Notes: generated from the letters alone by a model not told the origin. A stretch of 64,000 bases of DNA from Sphaerimonospora sp050942215 (GCF_050942215.1 NZ_CP192056.1:4526001-4590000); one strand, 5' to 3'. Shown: positions 26,336-36,360, counted from the stretch's first letter. Made by a program: numbers and translations.

Positions 26336-27544
26336 CTACTGGACGGGTATGCCGCCGCGCCAGACCCGGCGGGCCTTGAGGCCGAACGACCAGGCGAAGG
26401 CCCCCTCGTGATCGGCGTCCCACTGGACGATGTCGGCCAGCCGTCCCGGCGCGAGAATGCCCCGGTCGGTGGTGCCGAGGACCTGGGCGCCGCCCATCGT
26501 CGCCGCACGCAGGGCGTCGTTCACGCTCATGCCGAAGGCCGCGACGGCCAGGCTGATCACCAGTGACATCGAGGTGATGCCGCAGTGGCCGGGGTTGTGG
26601 TCGCTGCCGAGCGCGATGGGGACGCCCTGGGCCAGCATCCGCCGTACCGGCGGGAGATGTCCCACCTGCAGCGCCGTGCTCGGGCAGACGACGGCGGGCA
26701 CGCCGTAGCGTGCCATCACGGAGATGTCCTCGTCGGAGGCGTGATGCAGCAGGTCGGCCGAGGCGCAGCCCAGCTCGGCGGCGAGCTGTACGGCGCCCCG
26801 CCGGTTGTAGGCGCCCGCGTGGATGCGGGGCATGAGCCCGACGTTGCGGCCGGAGGCGAGCACCCAGCGGGCCTCGTCGGCGGTGAAGTGTCCGTCGTCG
26901 CAGTAGACGTCGACGCTGTCGGCCCCGGCCGCGGCGGCGTCGGCACACCAGGAGGAGACCGCCTCGATGTAGTCGCGCTGGCGGCCGAAGAACTCGGGCG
27001 GGACCACGTGCGCGGCGAGGAACGTGGCGTGCACCCGCGGCATCATCGGCTCTTTCTCGAGCTCGCGCAGCAGTCGCACGTCGGCCAGTTCGCCGTCCCT
27101 GGTGAGGTGGTAGCCGGTCTTGGCCTCGACCGTCGTCGTGCCGCCCACCAGCCACTCGTGCAGTCGCTCGCGCACGCCGTTGCACAGCGTCCACGGGTCG
27201 GTGCCCCGGGTGACGGTGACGGTCGAGCCGATGCCGCCGCCTGCCGCGGCGATGGCCGAGGCGGTGGAACCGCCGGACCGCATCGCCATCTCCGCGTACC
27301 GGTTTCCGGCGTACACGGGATGGGTGTGAGCGTCGATCAGGCCGGGCGTGACGAGAGCGCCGCCCAGGTTCTCCACATGGTCCACGTCGACGATGTCGTT
27401 GACGACGCCGGGGACGCTCTGGGGAAGGTCGGCGGCGCGGCCGACCCAGGCGATGCGGTCGTTGTGGACCAGGACGGCGGCATTGCTGCACACCTCGTGT
27501 CCTGTCCACAGGCGGCCGATGTTGGTGAGAAGCCGCACAGTCAT
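26336..27544 (-). CDS. hutI: imidazolonepropionase
   Basis: 402 residues, an amidohydrolase of histidine degradation that converts imidazolonepropionate to N-formimino-glutamate in the cytoplasm. Metal ligands are visible as LIDAHTHPVYAG near residue 72, HATFLAAHVVPPE near 175, a later HAGAYNRRGAVQL, and the catalytic-type Asp in GSDHNPGHC. The length is typical. The other hut genes are not in the window, so it stands alone between hflX and the DISARM locus. The ATG start is clean. Confidence 0.92.
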   Translation of the reverse strand: MTVRLLTNIGRLWTGHEVCSNAAVLVHNDRIAWVGRAADLPQSVPGVVNDIVDVDHVENLGGALVTPGLIDAHTHPVYAGNRYAEMAMRSGGSTASAIAAAGGGIGSTVTVTRGTDPWTLCNGVRERLHEWLVGGTTTVEAKTGYHLTRDGELADVRLLRELEKEPMMPRVHATFLAAHVVPPEFFGRQRDYIEAVSSWCADAAAAGADSVDVYCDDGHFTADEARWVLASGRNVGLMPRIHAGAYNRRGAVQLAAELGCASADLLHHASDEDISVMARYGVPAVVCPSTALQVGHLPPVRRMLAQGVPIALGSDHNPGHCGITSMSLVISLAVAAFGMSVNDALRAATMGGAQVLGTTDRGILAPGRLADIVQWDADHEGAFAWSFGLKARRVWRGGIPVQ

Positions 27545-27978
27545 CCGACCACCTGCCCGGCACGGCCGGACATCGAAACGGTCCGCCGCGCGGGCTTCGC
27601 GCCCACCGGGTCCGCTCCGTGTCCGGACATCATTGGGGGGTCTCCTGCCTCATCGCGCACTTGGTTTCGTGCGATGACCCTACCGCCGGGATGCACAACC
27701 CGCGCGATTCAGTTCAGTTACGGTATTTCACAAAGGGGCTTGATGTACAGGGTTGAGGGAAGAACGCCGATCCGCCTCAGCCGCCACGGACGTCACACGG
27801 ACATCCCACGACCGGTAAAGCACTGCCTGCTGTCATTTCGTTACCCGTACCATACGGTCACCATAGGCTCAGACGATGTTAGCAAGACAACCCCGGCGAG
27901 GCCATCACCCACGCACAGCGGATGATGGACCCGCCGGTCAGCGTCTCATGACATCCGGGCAGGCACGATACGAAGCGA
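27545..27978. other. 434-bp spacer between hutI and hflX
   Basis: No convincing gene is seen here. The hutI promoter must lie in its left part. A short dyad, CCGTA/TACGG at 27845-27857, sits near hflX's 3' end, and the right part is AT-richer than its surroundings. No terminator with a T-run is visible. Confidence 0.4.
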
Positions 27979-29391
27979 TCAGACCGTCTCGACGGGCTTG
28001 GCCGCCCGGTCCAGCTCGGCGAACAGACCGGCGGGGATCCGCGCGTGCAGGATCGTCCCCTCGCCGGTGTGCTCCAGTGACAGCACCTCGCCCTCGTCGT
28101 GGGCGCGGGCGACCAGGTCGCCCCGGTCGTACGGCACCAGCATGCGGACCTCGTGGTCCGGGCGGGGCAGCTCCCGCTCGATCATCGACAGCAGGTCGGC
28201 GATGCCGGCGCCGGTGCGCGCGGACACGACGATGCTGTGCCTCTCCTTGATCGTGAGCCGGGCCAGGACATCGGGCTCGGCCGCGTCGGCCTTGTTGACG
28301 ACCACGATCTCCGGGATGTCCCGCGCGCCCTCGATCTCGCCCAGCACCTCGCGGACCGCCGCGATCTGGGACTCCGGGTCGGGGTGCGAACCATCCACCA
28401 CGTGGAGGATCAGGTCCGCGTCGGCGACCTCCTCCAGCGTCGAGCGGAACGCCTCGACGAGCTGGTGCGGCAGGTGCCGTACGAAACCGACCGTGTCGGC
28501 GAGCGTGAACACCCGGCCCTCGGGCGTGTGCGCCCTGCGCACAGTCGGGTCGAGGGTGGCGAACAGCGCGTCCTCGACCAGAACGCCCGCCCCGGTCAGC
28601 CGGTTGAGCAGCGACGACTTGCCGGCGTTGGTGTAGCCGGCGATCGCCACGGCGGGCACGTCGCGGGACTGGCGCCGGTGCCGCTTGGTCTCCCGGACCG
28701 TCGACATCTCCTTGATCTGCCGCCGGAGCCTGGCCATCCGCTCGCGGATGCGCCGCCGGTCCAGCTCGATCTTCGTCTCACCGGGGCCGCGGCCGCCGAT
28801 GCCGATGCCGCCCGCGGCCCGTCCGCCGACCTGCCGGGACAGGTTGCCGCCCCAGCCGCGCAGGCGGGGCAGCAGGTACTGCAGCTGGGCCAGCTCGACC
28901 TGGGCCTTGCCCTCGCGGCTCTTGGCGTGCTGGGCGAAGATGTCGAGGATCAGCGCGGTGCGGTCGACGACCTTCACGTTGACGACGTCCTCGAGCTGGC
29001 GCAGCTGACCGGGGGTCAGCTCGCCGTCGCAGATCACCGTGTCGGCGCCGGTGGAGGCGACGATGTCGCGCAGCTCGCTCGCCTTGCCCGAGCCGATGTA
29101 GGTGGCCGGGTCGGGCCGGTCGCGCCGCTGGATCAGGCCTTCGAGGACCTGCGACCCAGCGGTCTCGGCGAGCAGCTTCAACTCCTGGAGGGAGTTCTCC
29201 GCGTCCACGACGGTGCCGCTGGTCCACACGCCCACCAGGATGACCCGTTCCAGCCGGAGCCGCCGGTATTCGACCTCGGTGACGTCTTCGAGCTCTGTCG
29301 ACAGGCCCGCCACCCGGCGGAGTGCCTGACGCTCTTCCAGTTCGTAATCGCCCACGGCATGGTCTAGGGGCTCAAATCGCATGTATGTCAT
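27979..29391 (-). CDS. hflX: ribosome-associated GTPase HflX
   Basis: 470 residues. The N-terminal HflX domain has ATYIGSGKASELRDIV and the glycine-rich GRAAGGIGIGGRGPGETKIE, followed by a coiled linker. The GTPase domain has G1 AGYTNAGKSSLLN near residue 255, G3 DTVGFVRHLP and G4 VVNKAD. HflX splits stalled or heat-damaged 70S ribosomes. In many actinomycetes hflX sits close to dapF and miaA; here about 18 kb of metabolic and transport genes lies between them. Confidence 0.95.
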   Translation of the reverse strand: MTYMRFEPLDHAVGDYELEERQALRRVAGLSTELEDVTEVEYRRLRLERVILVGVWTSGTVVDAENSLQELKLLAETAGSQVLEGLIQRRDRPDPATYIGSGKASELRDIVASTGADTVICDGELTPGQLRQLEDVVNVKVVDRTALILDIFAQHAKSREGKAQVELAQLQYLLPRLRGWGGNLSRQVGGRAAGGIGIGGRGPGETKIELDRRRIRERMARLRRQIKEMSTVRETKRHRRQSRDVPAVAIAGYTNAGKSSLLNRLTGAGVLVEDALFATLDPTVRRAHTPEGRVFTLADTVGFVRHLPHQLVEAFRSTLEEVADADLILHVVDGSHPDPESQIAAVREVLGEIEGARDIPEIVVVNKADAAEPDVLARLTIKERHSIVVSARTGAGIADLLSMIERELPRPDHEVRMLVPYDRGDLVARAHDEGEVLSLEHTGEGTILHARIPAGLFAELDRAAKPVETV

Positions 29392-29650
29392 CTCTGGCTA
29401 GGTCAACAATTCGACACCTCGATGTCTTCCCCCGATGGTGGCATGCGGCACCCCGATCACGCACCTCCTTATCGGGGGGCGTCCACCGGAGACGTGTCGG
29501 GGCCGTCCCCCGGGGGTCGGATCCACCCGTCGGACCCGGCGAAATCCGCCATCGGTCGTGCGCTCGCGCCGGCCCGGCGGCCGAGGGCGGCGGCGCTCAC
29601 GAGCACATCGCCGAGCCGTACCCGCCGGTGCCGGGCCTGACCCCCGCATC

Positions 29651-30334
29651 TCACCGCCGGCGTACGGCGACGTCGCCGGAGCCCGCCTTCACGACGATCC
29701 TGCGCTCCGCGGCGCGGTCATGGGCGATCTCCACGCTCCGCTCACCCGAGCCGGTTTCCGCGGTCACGCGATAGGCGCCGTCCGGCACCCGGACCTCGGC
29801 GTCGCCGGAGCCGGTCTCGACGGACACCTGCCGGGGCGCCTCGGCGAATCTGAGCCTGACCTCACCGGACCCGGTGTCCGCCGACACCTCGTCACCGGCC
29901 AGCCCTCTCGTGTCGATGTCACCGGAACCGGTCGAGGCCGTCACCCGGCCGGTCAGGTCGCGCAGCGTGATCGACCCTGATCCGGTCTCGACGTGTACGG
30001 CCAGGCCGCGCGGGATGTCGACCCGGTAGTCGACCGAGCAGGCGGCGCAGTCGTATTCCAGCCTGAGCGTGTCGCCGTCCACCCGGTGCCCGTCGGCGGG
30101 CCGGTCGCCTCTCCAGCGCAGGGTCTCGCTGACGTGGACACCGGACCGGCCCGACTCGGCGACCACGACCTCGCCCGACCCGGTGCCGATCTCCAGGGCG
30201 GTCACCTTGTCCGTCACGTCATAGGACAGCTCGGCCCGCTCGTTCAGTCCGAACGCCGCCCCGCATCCGGTGAGGGCGAGGGTCAGGCCCAGTACGGCTC
30301 CGGCGGCGGCGACGGTCGTCGGCTTCTGTCTCAT
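29651..30334 (-). CDS. DUF4097-type putative adhesin lipoprotein
   Basis: 227 residues. A signal peptide with lipobox LALTGCG anchors the mature protein to the outer face of the membrane. The remainder is a beta-solenoid-like array in which TGSGEV, TGSGSI, TGSGDI, TGSGEV, TGSGDA and TGSGER recur about every 20 residues. This is characteristic of DUF4097 (head-GIN-like) proteins, whose function is poorly known. The ATG at 30334 is chosen because the signal peptide starts there. It is divergent from aceB. Confidence 0.82.
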   Translation of the reverse strand: MRQKPTTVAAAGAVLGLTLALTGCGAAFGLNERAELSYDVTDKVTALEIGTGSGEVVVAESGRSGVHVSETLRWRGDRPADGHRVDGDTLRLEYDCAACSVDYRVDIPRGLAVHVETGSGSITLRDLTGRVTASTGSGDIDTRGLAGDEVSADTGSGEVRLRFAEAPRQVSVETGSGDAEVRVPDGAYRVTAETGSGERSVEIAHDRAAERRIVVKAGSGDVAVRRR

Positions 30335-30463
30335 GCCAATCATTCTTCGGTTCCAGGCGGCCGCGGCCCATCGGGGACTCCCCCGAGTCCGCCCTGAGGC
30401 CACCCCTACCTTGTTCCGCCGGCAGTCCGTGAGGTAGCGTCGATTCCATCATCCAGAATTTTA

Positions 30464-30480
30464 TTTCCGTATCGTGGAAA
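30464..30480. promoter_or_regulatory. candidate IclR-type operator before aceB
   Basis: TTTCCGTATCGTGGAAA has 5-bp arms (TTTCC/GGAAA) around a 7-bp centre and lies 10 bp before the aceB ATG, overlapping the likely transcription start. IclR-family proteins often bind TGGAAA/TTTCCA-type palindromes. The regulator encoded at the end of this operon is the obvious candidate. This is inference from position and symmetry. Confidence 0.45.
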
Positions 30481-30489
30481 GGGACCTCG

Positions 30490-32076
30490 ATGGACGGCGT
30501 TCAGATCACGGGCCCGATGCTCGATCGGTTCGACGAGATCCTCACTCCCGAAGCGCTCGACTTCGTGGCCGCCCTGCACCGGGAGTTCGACGAGACCCGT
30601 CGCCGGCTCCTCGACGCCCGCCAGGAGCGGCAGGCCCGGCTGTCGGCCGGAGAGACACTCGACTTCCTTCCCGAGACCAAGCACATCCGCGAGTCGGAGT
30701 GGCAGGTCGCGCCGGTGGCGCCCGGGCTGGCTGACCGCCGCGTGGAGATCACCGGGCCGGTCGACCGCAAGATGACGATCAACGCGCTCAACTCCGGGGC
30801 CAGGGTCTGGCTGGCCGACTTCGAGGACGCCAACACGCCGACCTGGGAGAACACGATCAGCGGGCAGCTCAACCTGCGCGACGCCCTCGACCGCACGATC
30901 GACTTCTCCACCGGCGGCAAGGACTACACCCTGAAGCCGGACACGGAGCTCGCCACGGTGGTCGTCCGGCCGCGCGGCTGGCACCTGCCGGACAAGCACA
31001 TCCTGGTGGACGGCGCCGAGATATCGGGCTCGCTGCTCGACTTCGGGCTCTACTTCTTCCACTGCGCCCGGCGGCAGCTCAGCAAGGGCCGGGGGCCGTA
31101 CTTCTATCTGCCGAAGATGGAGTCGCACCTCGAGGCGCGCCTCTGGAACGACGTGTTCGTCCGCGCCCAGGAGCTGCTCGACCTGCCGCGGGGGACGATC
31201 CGGGCGACCGTGCTCATCGAGACCTACCCGGCCGCCTTCGAGATGGAGGAGATCCTCTACGAGCTGCGCGAGCACTCGGCCGGGCTCAACGCGGGCCGCT
31301 GGGACTACCTGTTCAGCGTCATCAAGAAGTTCCGTACACGGGGCCGGGAGTTCCTGCTGCCGGAGCGCAACGCGGTGACGATGACCGCGCCGTTCATGCG
31401 GGCCTACACCGAGTTGCTGGTGCGGACCTGCCACAAGCGGGGCGCGCACGCCATCGGCGGCATGGCGGCCTTCATCCCGTCCCGGCGCGATCCCGAGGTC
31501 AACAGGGTCGCCCTGGAGAAGGTCAGGGCCGACAAGACCCGTGAGTCCGGCGACGGCTTCGACGGGTCCTGGGTGGCACACCCGGATCTGGTGCCGATCT
31601 GCCGCGAGGTGTTCGACGGCGTGCTCGGCGACCGGCCCAACCAGCTCGACCGGCTCCGCGAGGACGTCCGCGTCACGGCCGAGGACCTGCTCGCCGTGTC
31701 GAAGACCCCGGGCCAGATCACCGAGGCCGGGCTGCGGGGCAACGTGGACGTCGCACTGCGTTACCTGGCCGCCTGGATGGGCGGGCTCGGCGCCGTGGCG
31801 ATCCACAACCTGATGGAGGACGCGGCCACCGCCGAGATCTGCCGCTCCCAGGTCTGGCAGTGGATCCACAACGAGATCAAGCTGGCCGACACCGGAGCGG
31901 TCGTGACGCGCGAGCTCGTCGAGCGCATCATCGAGGAGGAACTGGCCGGGATCGCGGCGGAGCCGGGCTACGACGAGGGGCTCTACGCCCAGGCCACCGC
32001 CCTGTTCAAGGAGGTCGCACTTGACGACGACTTCATCGAGTTCCTTACGCTGCCCGCGTACGAGCGCATGCCGTAG
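30490..32076 (+). CDS. aceB: malate synthase A
   Basis: 528 residues, a type A malate synthase that condenses glyoxylate with acetyl-CoA to malate. Diagnostic segments include DFEDANTPTWEN near residue 117, the signature EHSAGLNAGRWDYLFSVIKK and ERNAVTMTAPFMRAYTELLV. The length matches the A form. As first gene of a series with glycolate oxidase subunits, it should consume the glyoxylate they produce. AAGGGA precedes the ATG. Confidence 0.95.
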   Translation: MDGVQITGPMLDRFDEILTPEALDFVAALHREFDETRRRLLDARQERQARLSAGETLDFLPETKHIRESEWQVAPVAPGLADRRVEITGPVDRKMTINALNSGARVWLADFEDANTPTWENTISGQLNLRDALDRTIDFSTGGKDYTLKPDTELATVVVRPRGWHLPDKHILVDGAEISGSLLDFGLYFFHCARRQLSKGRGPYFYLPKMESHLEARLWNDVFVRAQELLDLPRGTIRATVLIETYPAAFEMEEILYELREHSAGLNAGRWDYLFSVIKKFRTRGREFLLPERNAVTMTAPFMRAYTELLVRTCHKRGAHAIGGMAAFIPSRRDPEVNRVALEKVRADKTRESGDGFDGSWVAHPDLVPICREVFDGVLGDRPNQLDRLREDVRVTAEDLLAVSKTPGQITEAGLRGNVDVALRYLAAWMGGLGAVAIHNLMEDAATAEICRSQVWQWIHNEIKLADTGAVVTRELVERIIEEELAGIAAEPGYDEGLYAQATALFKEVALDDDFIEFLTLPAYERMP

Positions 32077-32109
32077 ACCGCACGCGCCGACCACGCGAGG
32101 AGGTGACCG

Positions 32110-33579
32110 ATGTCCGAGACCCGACGCTCCGATGCGCTGGGACGGGTGACGGCGCGCCTGGGCGAGCTGTTCCCGCCGGACGCGCTGATCACCGATCCGG
32201 TACGCCTGCGGACCTACGAGTGCGACGGGCTCGCCTACCATCGGGCCACTCCGGGGGTGGTGGTGCTCCCGGAGTCGGCCGAACAGGTCGCGGCCGTCGT
32301 GAGGCTGTGCGACGAACACGGCGTTCCGTTCGTGGCCCGGGGCTCGGGGACCGGGCTGTCGGGCGGCGCACTGCCCAGGACCGACGGCGTGCTGATCGTC
32401 ACCTCGCGCATGCGGCGCGTCCTGGAGGTGGACATCCCGAACCGCCGGATGGTGGCCGAGCCCGGCGTGACGAACCTCGCGATCACCGAGGCGGTCCGCG
32501 ACCGGGGGTACTACTTCGCCCCCGATCCCTCCAGCCAGCAGATCTGCTCGATCGGCGGCAACGTGGCGGAGAACTCCGGCGGCGCCCACTGCCTGAAATA
32601 CGGCTTCACCGTCAACCACGTCATCGCGGTCGAGCTCGTCACACCCGACGGGGAGATCGTCGAGCTGTCCGAGCAGGACCCGGGTCTCGACCTGCTCGGC
32701 ACGTTCATCGGCTCCGAGGGCACGCTCGGGATCGCCACCAAGATCACCGTACGGCTGTCGCGCGCACCTGAGGCGGTGACGACCCTGCTGGCCGCCTTCG
32801 ACGACATCGAGGGCGGCGGCCGGGCCGTGTCCGCGATCATCGCGGCGGGGGTCGTCCCGGCCGCCATCGAGATGATGGACGCGCTCGCGATCGAGGCGGC
32901 CGAGGCGGCCGTCGCCTGCCACTATCCCGCGGGCGCCGGGGCGGTGCTCGTCATCGAACTCGACGGGCCGGCCGCCGAGGTGGCACACCAGTTCGCGACG
33001 GTGGAACGGATCTGCCGGGACGCCGGCGCGTTCGAACTCCGGGTGGCCGCGTCCGCGCAGGAGCGCGCCGCGATCTGGAAGGGCCGCAAATCGGCCTTCG
33101 CCGCCGTCGGCCGGATCAGCCCCGCCTACATCGTGCAGGACGGCGTGGTGCCGAGAACGGCCCTGCCCGGGGTGCTCGCCGGGATCGACCGGCTGCAGGA
33201 GGAGTTCGGCATCCGGGTGGCCAACGTCTTCCACGCGGGCGACGGCAACCTGCACCCGCTCGTGCTCTTCGACGACGCCGTGCCGGGCGAGGGCGAGCGG
33301 GCCGAGGTCGTCAGCGGGCGCATCCTCGACCTGTGCGTCGAGCACGGCGGCTCGATCACCGGCGAGCACGGGGTCGGCGTGGACAAGGCCAGGTTCATGC
33401 CCCGGATGTTCAGCGAGGACGATCTCGACACCATGCAGCTCGTACGCTGCGCCTTCGACCCGAAGGGCCTGTCGAACCCCGGAAAGATATTTCCCACCCC
33501 CCGGCTGTGCGGGGAGGTCCCCGGGGTGCGCAGGGGCGTCCACCCGCTGGTGGAGTCCGGCCTCGCGGAGCAGTTCTGA
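32110..33579 (+). CDS. glcD: glycolate oxidase FAD subunit GlcD
   Basis: 489 residues. An FAD-binding PCMH domain occupies the N-terminal half (PFVARGSGTGLSGGALPRTD near residue 80 and ICSIGGNVAENSGGAHCLKY near 145). The FAD-oxidase C-terminal domain ends with FHAGDGNLHPLVLFD and GEHGVGVDKA. GlcD with GlcE and GlcF oxidises glycolate to glyoxylate at the membrane. AGGAGGTG precedes the ATG, 33 bp after aceB. Confidence 0.94.
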   Translation: MSETRRSDALGRVTARLGELFPPDALITDPVRLRTYECDGLAYHRATPGVVVLPESAEQVAAVVRLCDEHGVPFVARGSGTGLSGGALPRTDGVLIVTSRMRRVLEVDIPNRRMVAEPGVTNLAITEAVRDRGYYFAPDPSSQQICSIGGNVAENSGGAHCLKYGFTVNHVIAVELVTPDGEIVELSEQDPGLDLLGTFIGSEGTLGIATKITVRLSRAPEAVTTLLAAFDDIEGGGRAVSAIIAAGVVPAAIEMMDALAIEAAEAAVACHYPAGAGAVLVIELDGPAAEVAHQFATVERICRDAGAFELRVAASAQERAAIWKGRKSAFAAVGRISPAYIVQDGVVPRTALPGVLAGIDRLQEEFGIRVANVFHAGDGNLHPLVLFDDAVPGEGERAEVVSGRILDLCVEHGGSITGEHGVGVDKARFMPRMFSEDDLDTMQLVRCAFDPKGLSNPGKIFPTPRLCGEVPGVRRGVHPLVESGLAEQF

Positions 33580-34967
33580 TGAGCGCCCCCGCCCTTCCCG
33601 GCCTGAGCGGAGTGACCGTACGCGCGCCCCGGCACGCGGACGGCCTCCCCGGCGTGCCGCCCCGTTGGGTCGCCCTGCCCGAGAGCGTCGAAGAGATCGC
33701 CGCCGTCATGCGGGCGAGCGCGGCGCACGATCTCGCCGTCGTCCCGCTGGGCGGCGGGACCAAGCGGCACTGGGGCGGCCGGCCGTCACGCTGCGACGTC
33801 GTGATCGGCACCGAGCGCCTCGACGAGATCGTCGAGCACGTCGCGGGCGACCTCGTCGTACGCGCCCAGGCCGGGGTGACGGCGGAGACGCTCGCCGCCG
33901 CGCTCGCCGCCGAGGGTCAGGAGCTCGCCCTCGACGTGCCGGTCCCCGGCACCACGGTGGGCGGACTGCTGGCCACCGGGATCGCCGGTCCGCGCAGGTT
34001 CCGGTACGGCACCCCACGCGACCTGATCATCGGCGTCACCGTCGTGCTGGCCGACGGCACGATCGCGCGGTCGGGCGGCAAGGTCGTCAAGAACGTCGCG
34101 GGCTACGACCTGGGCAAGCTGTTCACCGGATCGTACGGAACGCTCGGCGTCATCGCGGACGCCACGTTCCGCCTGCGTCCACTGCCCGCCGCCCGCGCCT
34201 GGGTGACCGCCGACCTCACCTGGATGACCGCCGGCCCCGGCGCGCCCGGCCGCTCGGACCGCCTGGCCGCCCTGGTGACGGCCGTCGCCGCCACGACGCG
34301 GGAGCCGGCCGCGATCGAACTCGACTGGCCCGGAACCGACTGGCCCGGACTCGATCGGCCCGGACTCGACTGGCCCGGAACCGATCGGCCCGGAACCGAT
34401 GACGGCACGCCGAGCCTGGCCGTGCTGATCGAGGGGGCGGCCGCCGCCGAGCGGGCCCGGGCCGTACGCGACCTGATCGGGAACGGCGCGCTGATCACGG
34501 ACGAGCCGCCCGCGTGGTGGGGACGGCTGCCGGAACCCCCCGGGCCCTCCGGCGGTTTCCTGCTAGAGATCAGGGCGGCGCCGTCCCGCCTGCCCGGCGC
34601 CGTCCTCGACCTCATGGCGGCGGCCGGACCGGCCGGGGCCGGGGCGGCCGTACGCGGCTCGATCGCGGCCGGGGTGCTGCACGTCGCCCTGTACGCTGCG
34701 AGTGCCGGGGCCGGACTCGAACGGATGGCCGGACTGCTGAACCGGCTACGCTCCCGGATCGAGGTCGCCCACGCCGGTGGCCTGGACGGCCGGGTCGTGG
34801 TGCTCACGTCCCCGGAGGCCATGCCCCCCGCGGTCGCGCCGGACCCGTGGGGGCGGGAGGCGACGCGGCGCGAGCTGCTCCGGCGCGAGCTGACGCTGCG
34901 GGTGAAGGAACGTTTCGACCCCGACCACCGGATGTCCCCCGGCCGCTTCGCCGGAGGCATCCGCTGA
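33579..34967 (+). CDS. glcE: glycolate oxidase FAD-binding subunit GlcE
   Basis: 462 residues, the second flavoprotein subunit. A PCMH-type FAD domain (VVPLGGGTKRHWGGRPSRCD near residue 48, GGKVVKNVAGYDLGKLFTGS near 168) precedes a shorter C-terminal domain. The ATG overlaps the glcD stop (TGATG), so the two are coupled. Residues about 249-273 are five tandem pentapeptides of the form D-W/R-P-G-T/L, encoded by a 15-bp minisatellite, which is unusual inside this enzyme family and probably a disordered loop. Confidence 0.92.
   Translation: MSAPALPGLSGVTVRAPRHADGLPGVPPRWVALPESVEEIAAVMRASAAHDLAVVPLGGGTKRHWGGRPSRCDVVIGTERLDEIVEHVAGDLVVRAQAGVTAETLAAALAAEGQELALDVPVPGTTVGGLLATGIAGPRRFRYGTPRDLIIGVTVVLADGTIARSGGKVVKNVAGYDLGKLFTGSYGTLGVIADATFRLRPLPAARAWVTADLTWMTAGPGAPGRSDRLAALVTAVAATTREPAAIELDWPGTDWPGLDRPGLDWPGTDRPGTDDGTPSLAVLIEGAAAAERARAVRDLIGNGALITDEPPAWWGRLPEPPGPSGGFLLEIRAAPSRLPGAVLDLMAAAGPAGAGAAVRGSIAAGVLHVALYAASAGAGLERMAGLLNRLRSRIEVAHAGGLDGRVVVLTSPEAMPPAVAPDPWGREATRRELLRRELTLRVKERFDPDHRMSPGRFAGGIR
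34323..34397 (+). repeat. 15-bp coding minisatellite in glcE (5 copies)
   Basis: Five tandem 15-bp units follow GACTGGCCCGGAACC with changes at a few positions (TGG/CGG, ACC/CTC), giving DWPGT, DWPGL, DRPGL, DWPGT and DRPGT. Units stay in frame, so copy number could vary without breaking the gene. Confidence 0.85.
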
Positions 34968-35037
34968 CCGTCATTACTCCTGGAGAGGAGGGAGCGCGGA
35001 TCATGGCCGAATCAGGAGATCCGTCCGCGCCGGTTCG

Positions 35038-36360
35038 ATGGACCCCGATCTGATCAAGGACTGCGTACACTGCGGGTTCTGCCTGCCCACCTGCCCGACC
35101 TACGTCCTGTGGGGCGAGGAGATGGACTCCCCTCGCGGGCGCATCCATCTCATGGGTCAGCACGTCGGGGGCACCCCGCTCACCGACGAGATGGCCGGTC
35201 ACTTCGACGCCTGCCTCGGCTGCATGGCCTGCGTCACCGCCTGCCCGTCCGGCGTGCAGTACGACCGGCTGATCGAGCAGACGAGGGCGGCGGTCGAGCG
35301 GGAGCACGCGCGCACGCCGGGTGACCGCGCCGTCAGGGCCCTGGTCTTCGCGCTGTTCCCCTACCGTCGCCGGCTCCGGGCGCTGCGCCTGCCGATGCGG
35401 CTGGGCGAGCGGTTCCGGCTGAGTGAACGGCTGCGCCCGTTCCTCGATCGCGTGCACCCGTCCCTCGGCGCCATGGCCGAGCTCGCTCCCCCGCTGCCAC
35501 GGCACGTGCCGAGACTGCCGCCGTTCGTCGGCGCGCGCGGGCGGCGGCGGGCCAGGGTCGGCCTGCTCACCGGCTGTGTGCAGGGCGAGTTCTTCCCCCG
35601 GGTCAACGCGGCCACCGCGCGGGTGCTCGCACTGGAGGGCTGCGACGTCGTGATCCCGCCCCGGCAGGGGTGCTGCGGCGCGCTGTCGGTCCACGCGGGA
35701 CGGGAGGCCGAGGCGCGGCGGTTCGCCGAACGCACGATCGCCGCCTTCGAAGACGTCGACACGGTCGTGGTCAACGCCGCCGGGTGCGGGTCGAGCATGA
35801 AGGAGTACGCCGAGGTGCTGTCGGGTGATCAGGCCCTGCGCGACGAGGGATGGCCGGAGCGTGCGCGTGCGCTGCGGGTGCGCGACCTGGCGGAGTTCCT
35901 GGTCGAGCTGGGGCCGGTCGCACCACGCCACCCGCTGCCGATGTCCGTGGCCTACCACGACGCCTGCCACCTCGCCCACGCCCAGGGCGTGCGGGCACAG
36001 CCGCGCGAACTGCTGCGCGCGATCCCCGGGCTGGAGCTGAGGGAGATCGCGGAGCCGGACATCTGCTGCGGATCGGCCGGGACGTACAACCTGTTCCAGC
36101 CCGAGGCGGCCCGCGAACTGGGCGACCGGAAGGCGGAACGGGTGCTCGCCACCGGCGCCGACCTGCTCGTGTCGGCCAACCCCGGCTGCACGCTGCAGAT
36201 CGTGGCCGCCGTCCGCCGGTCGGGGGGCGGCGAACCACGGGTCGCGCACACGGCCGAGGTGCTCGACGCCTCCCTGCGCGGCCGTGCCCCGGAGTCGCTG
36301 GGCGTCAGGGCTCCGGCCGCGGCGGGCGTGCGCGGAGCGACTCGGAGAGTTGCCCGGTGA
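35038..36360 (+). CDS. glcF: glycolate oxidase iron-sulfur subunit GlcF
   Basis: 440 residues. Two 4Fe-4S ferredoxin-type motifs are at the N-terminus: CVHCGFCLPTCP near residue 9 and CLGCMACVTACP near 61. Two CCG domains follow (GCCGALSVHAGR near 218 and CCGSAGTYN near 342), the heterodisulfide-reductase-like fold. It passes electrons from GlcDE to the quinone pool. It starts 70 bp after glcE. Confidence 0.94.
   Translation: MDPDLIKDCVHCGFCLPTCPTYVLWGEEMDSPRGRIHLMGQHVGGTPLTDEMAGHFDACLGCMACVTACPSGVQYDRLIEQTRAAVEREHARTPGDRAVRALVFALFPYRRRLRALRLPMRLGERFRLSERLRPFLDRVHPSLGAMAELAPPLPRHVPRLPPFVGARGRRRARVGLLTGCVQGEFFPRVNAATARVLALEGCDVVIPPRQGCCGALSVHAGREAEARRFAERTIAAFEDVDTVVVNAAGCGSSMKEYAEVLSGDQALRDEGWPERARALRVRDLAEFLVELGPVAPRHPLPMSVAYHDACHLAHAQGVRAQPRELLRAIPGLELREIAEPDICCGSAGTYNLFQPEAARELGDRKAERVLATGADLLVSANPGCTLQIVAAVRRSGGGEPRVAHTAEVLDASLRGRAPESLGVRAPAAAGVRGATRRVAR

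Noticed and set aside
30406..33543. Open frame of over 1000 codons on the minus strand opposite aceB and glcD
   Set aside because: It is an antisense shadow of strongly coding GC-rich genes; its translation is low-complexity (His/Arg/Asp/Gly-rich) with no motif, while the plus strand has clear enzyme signatures.
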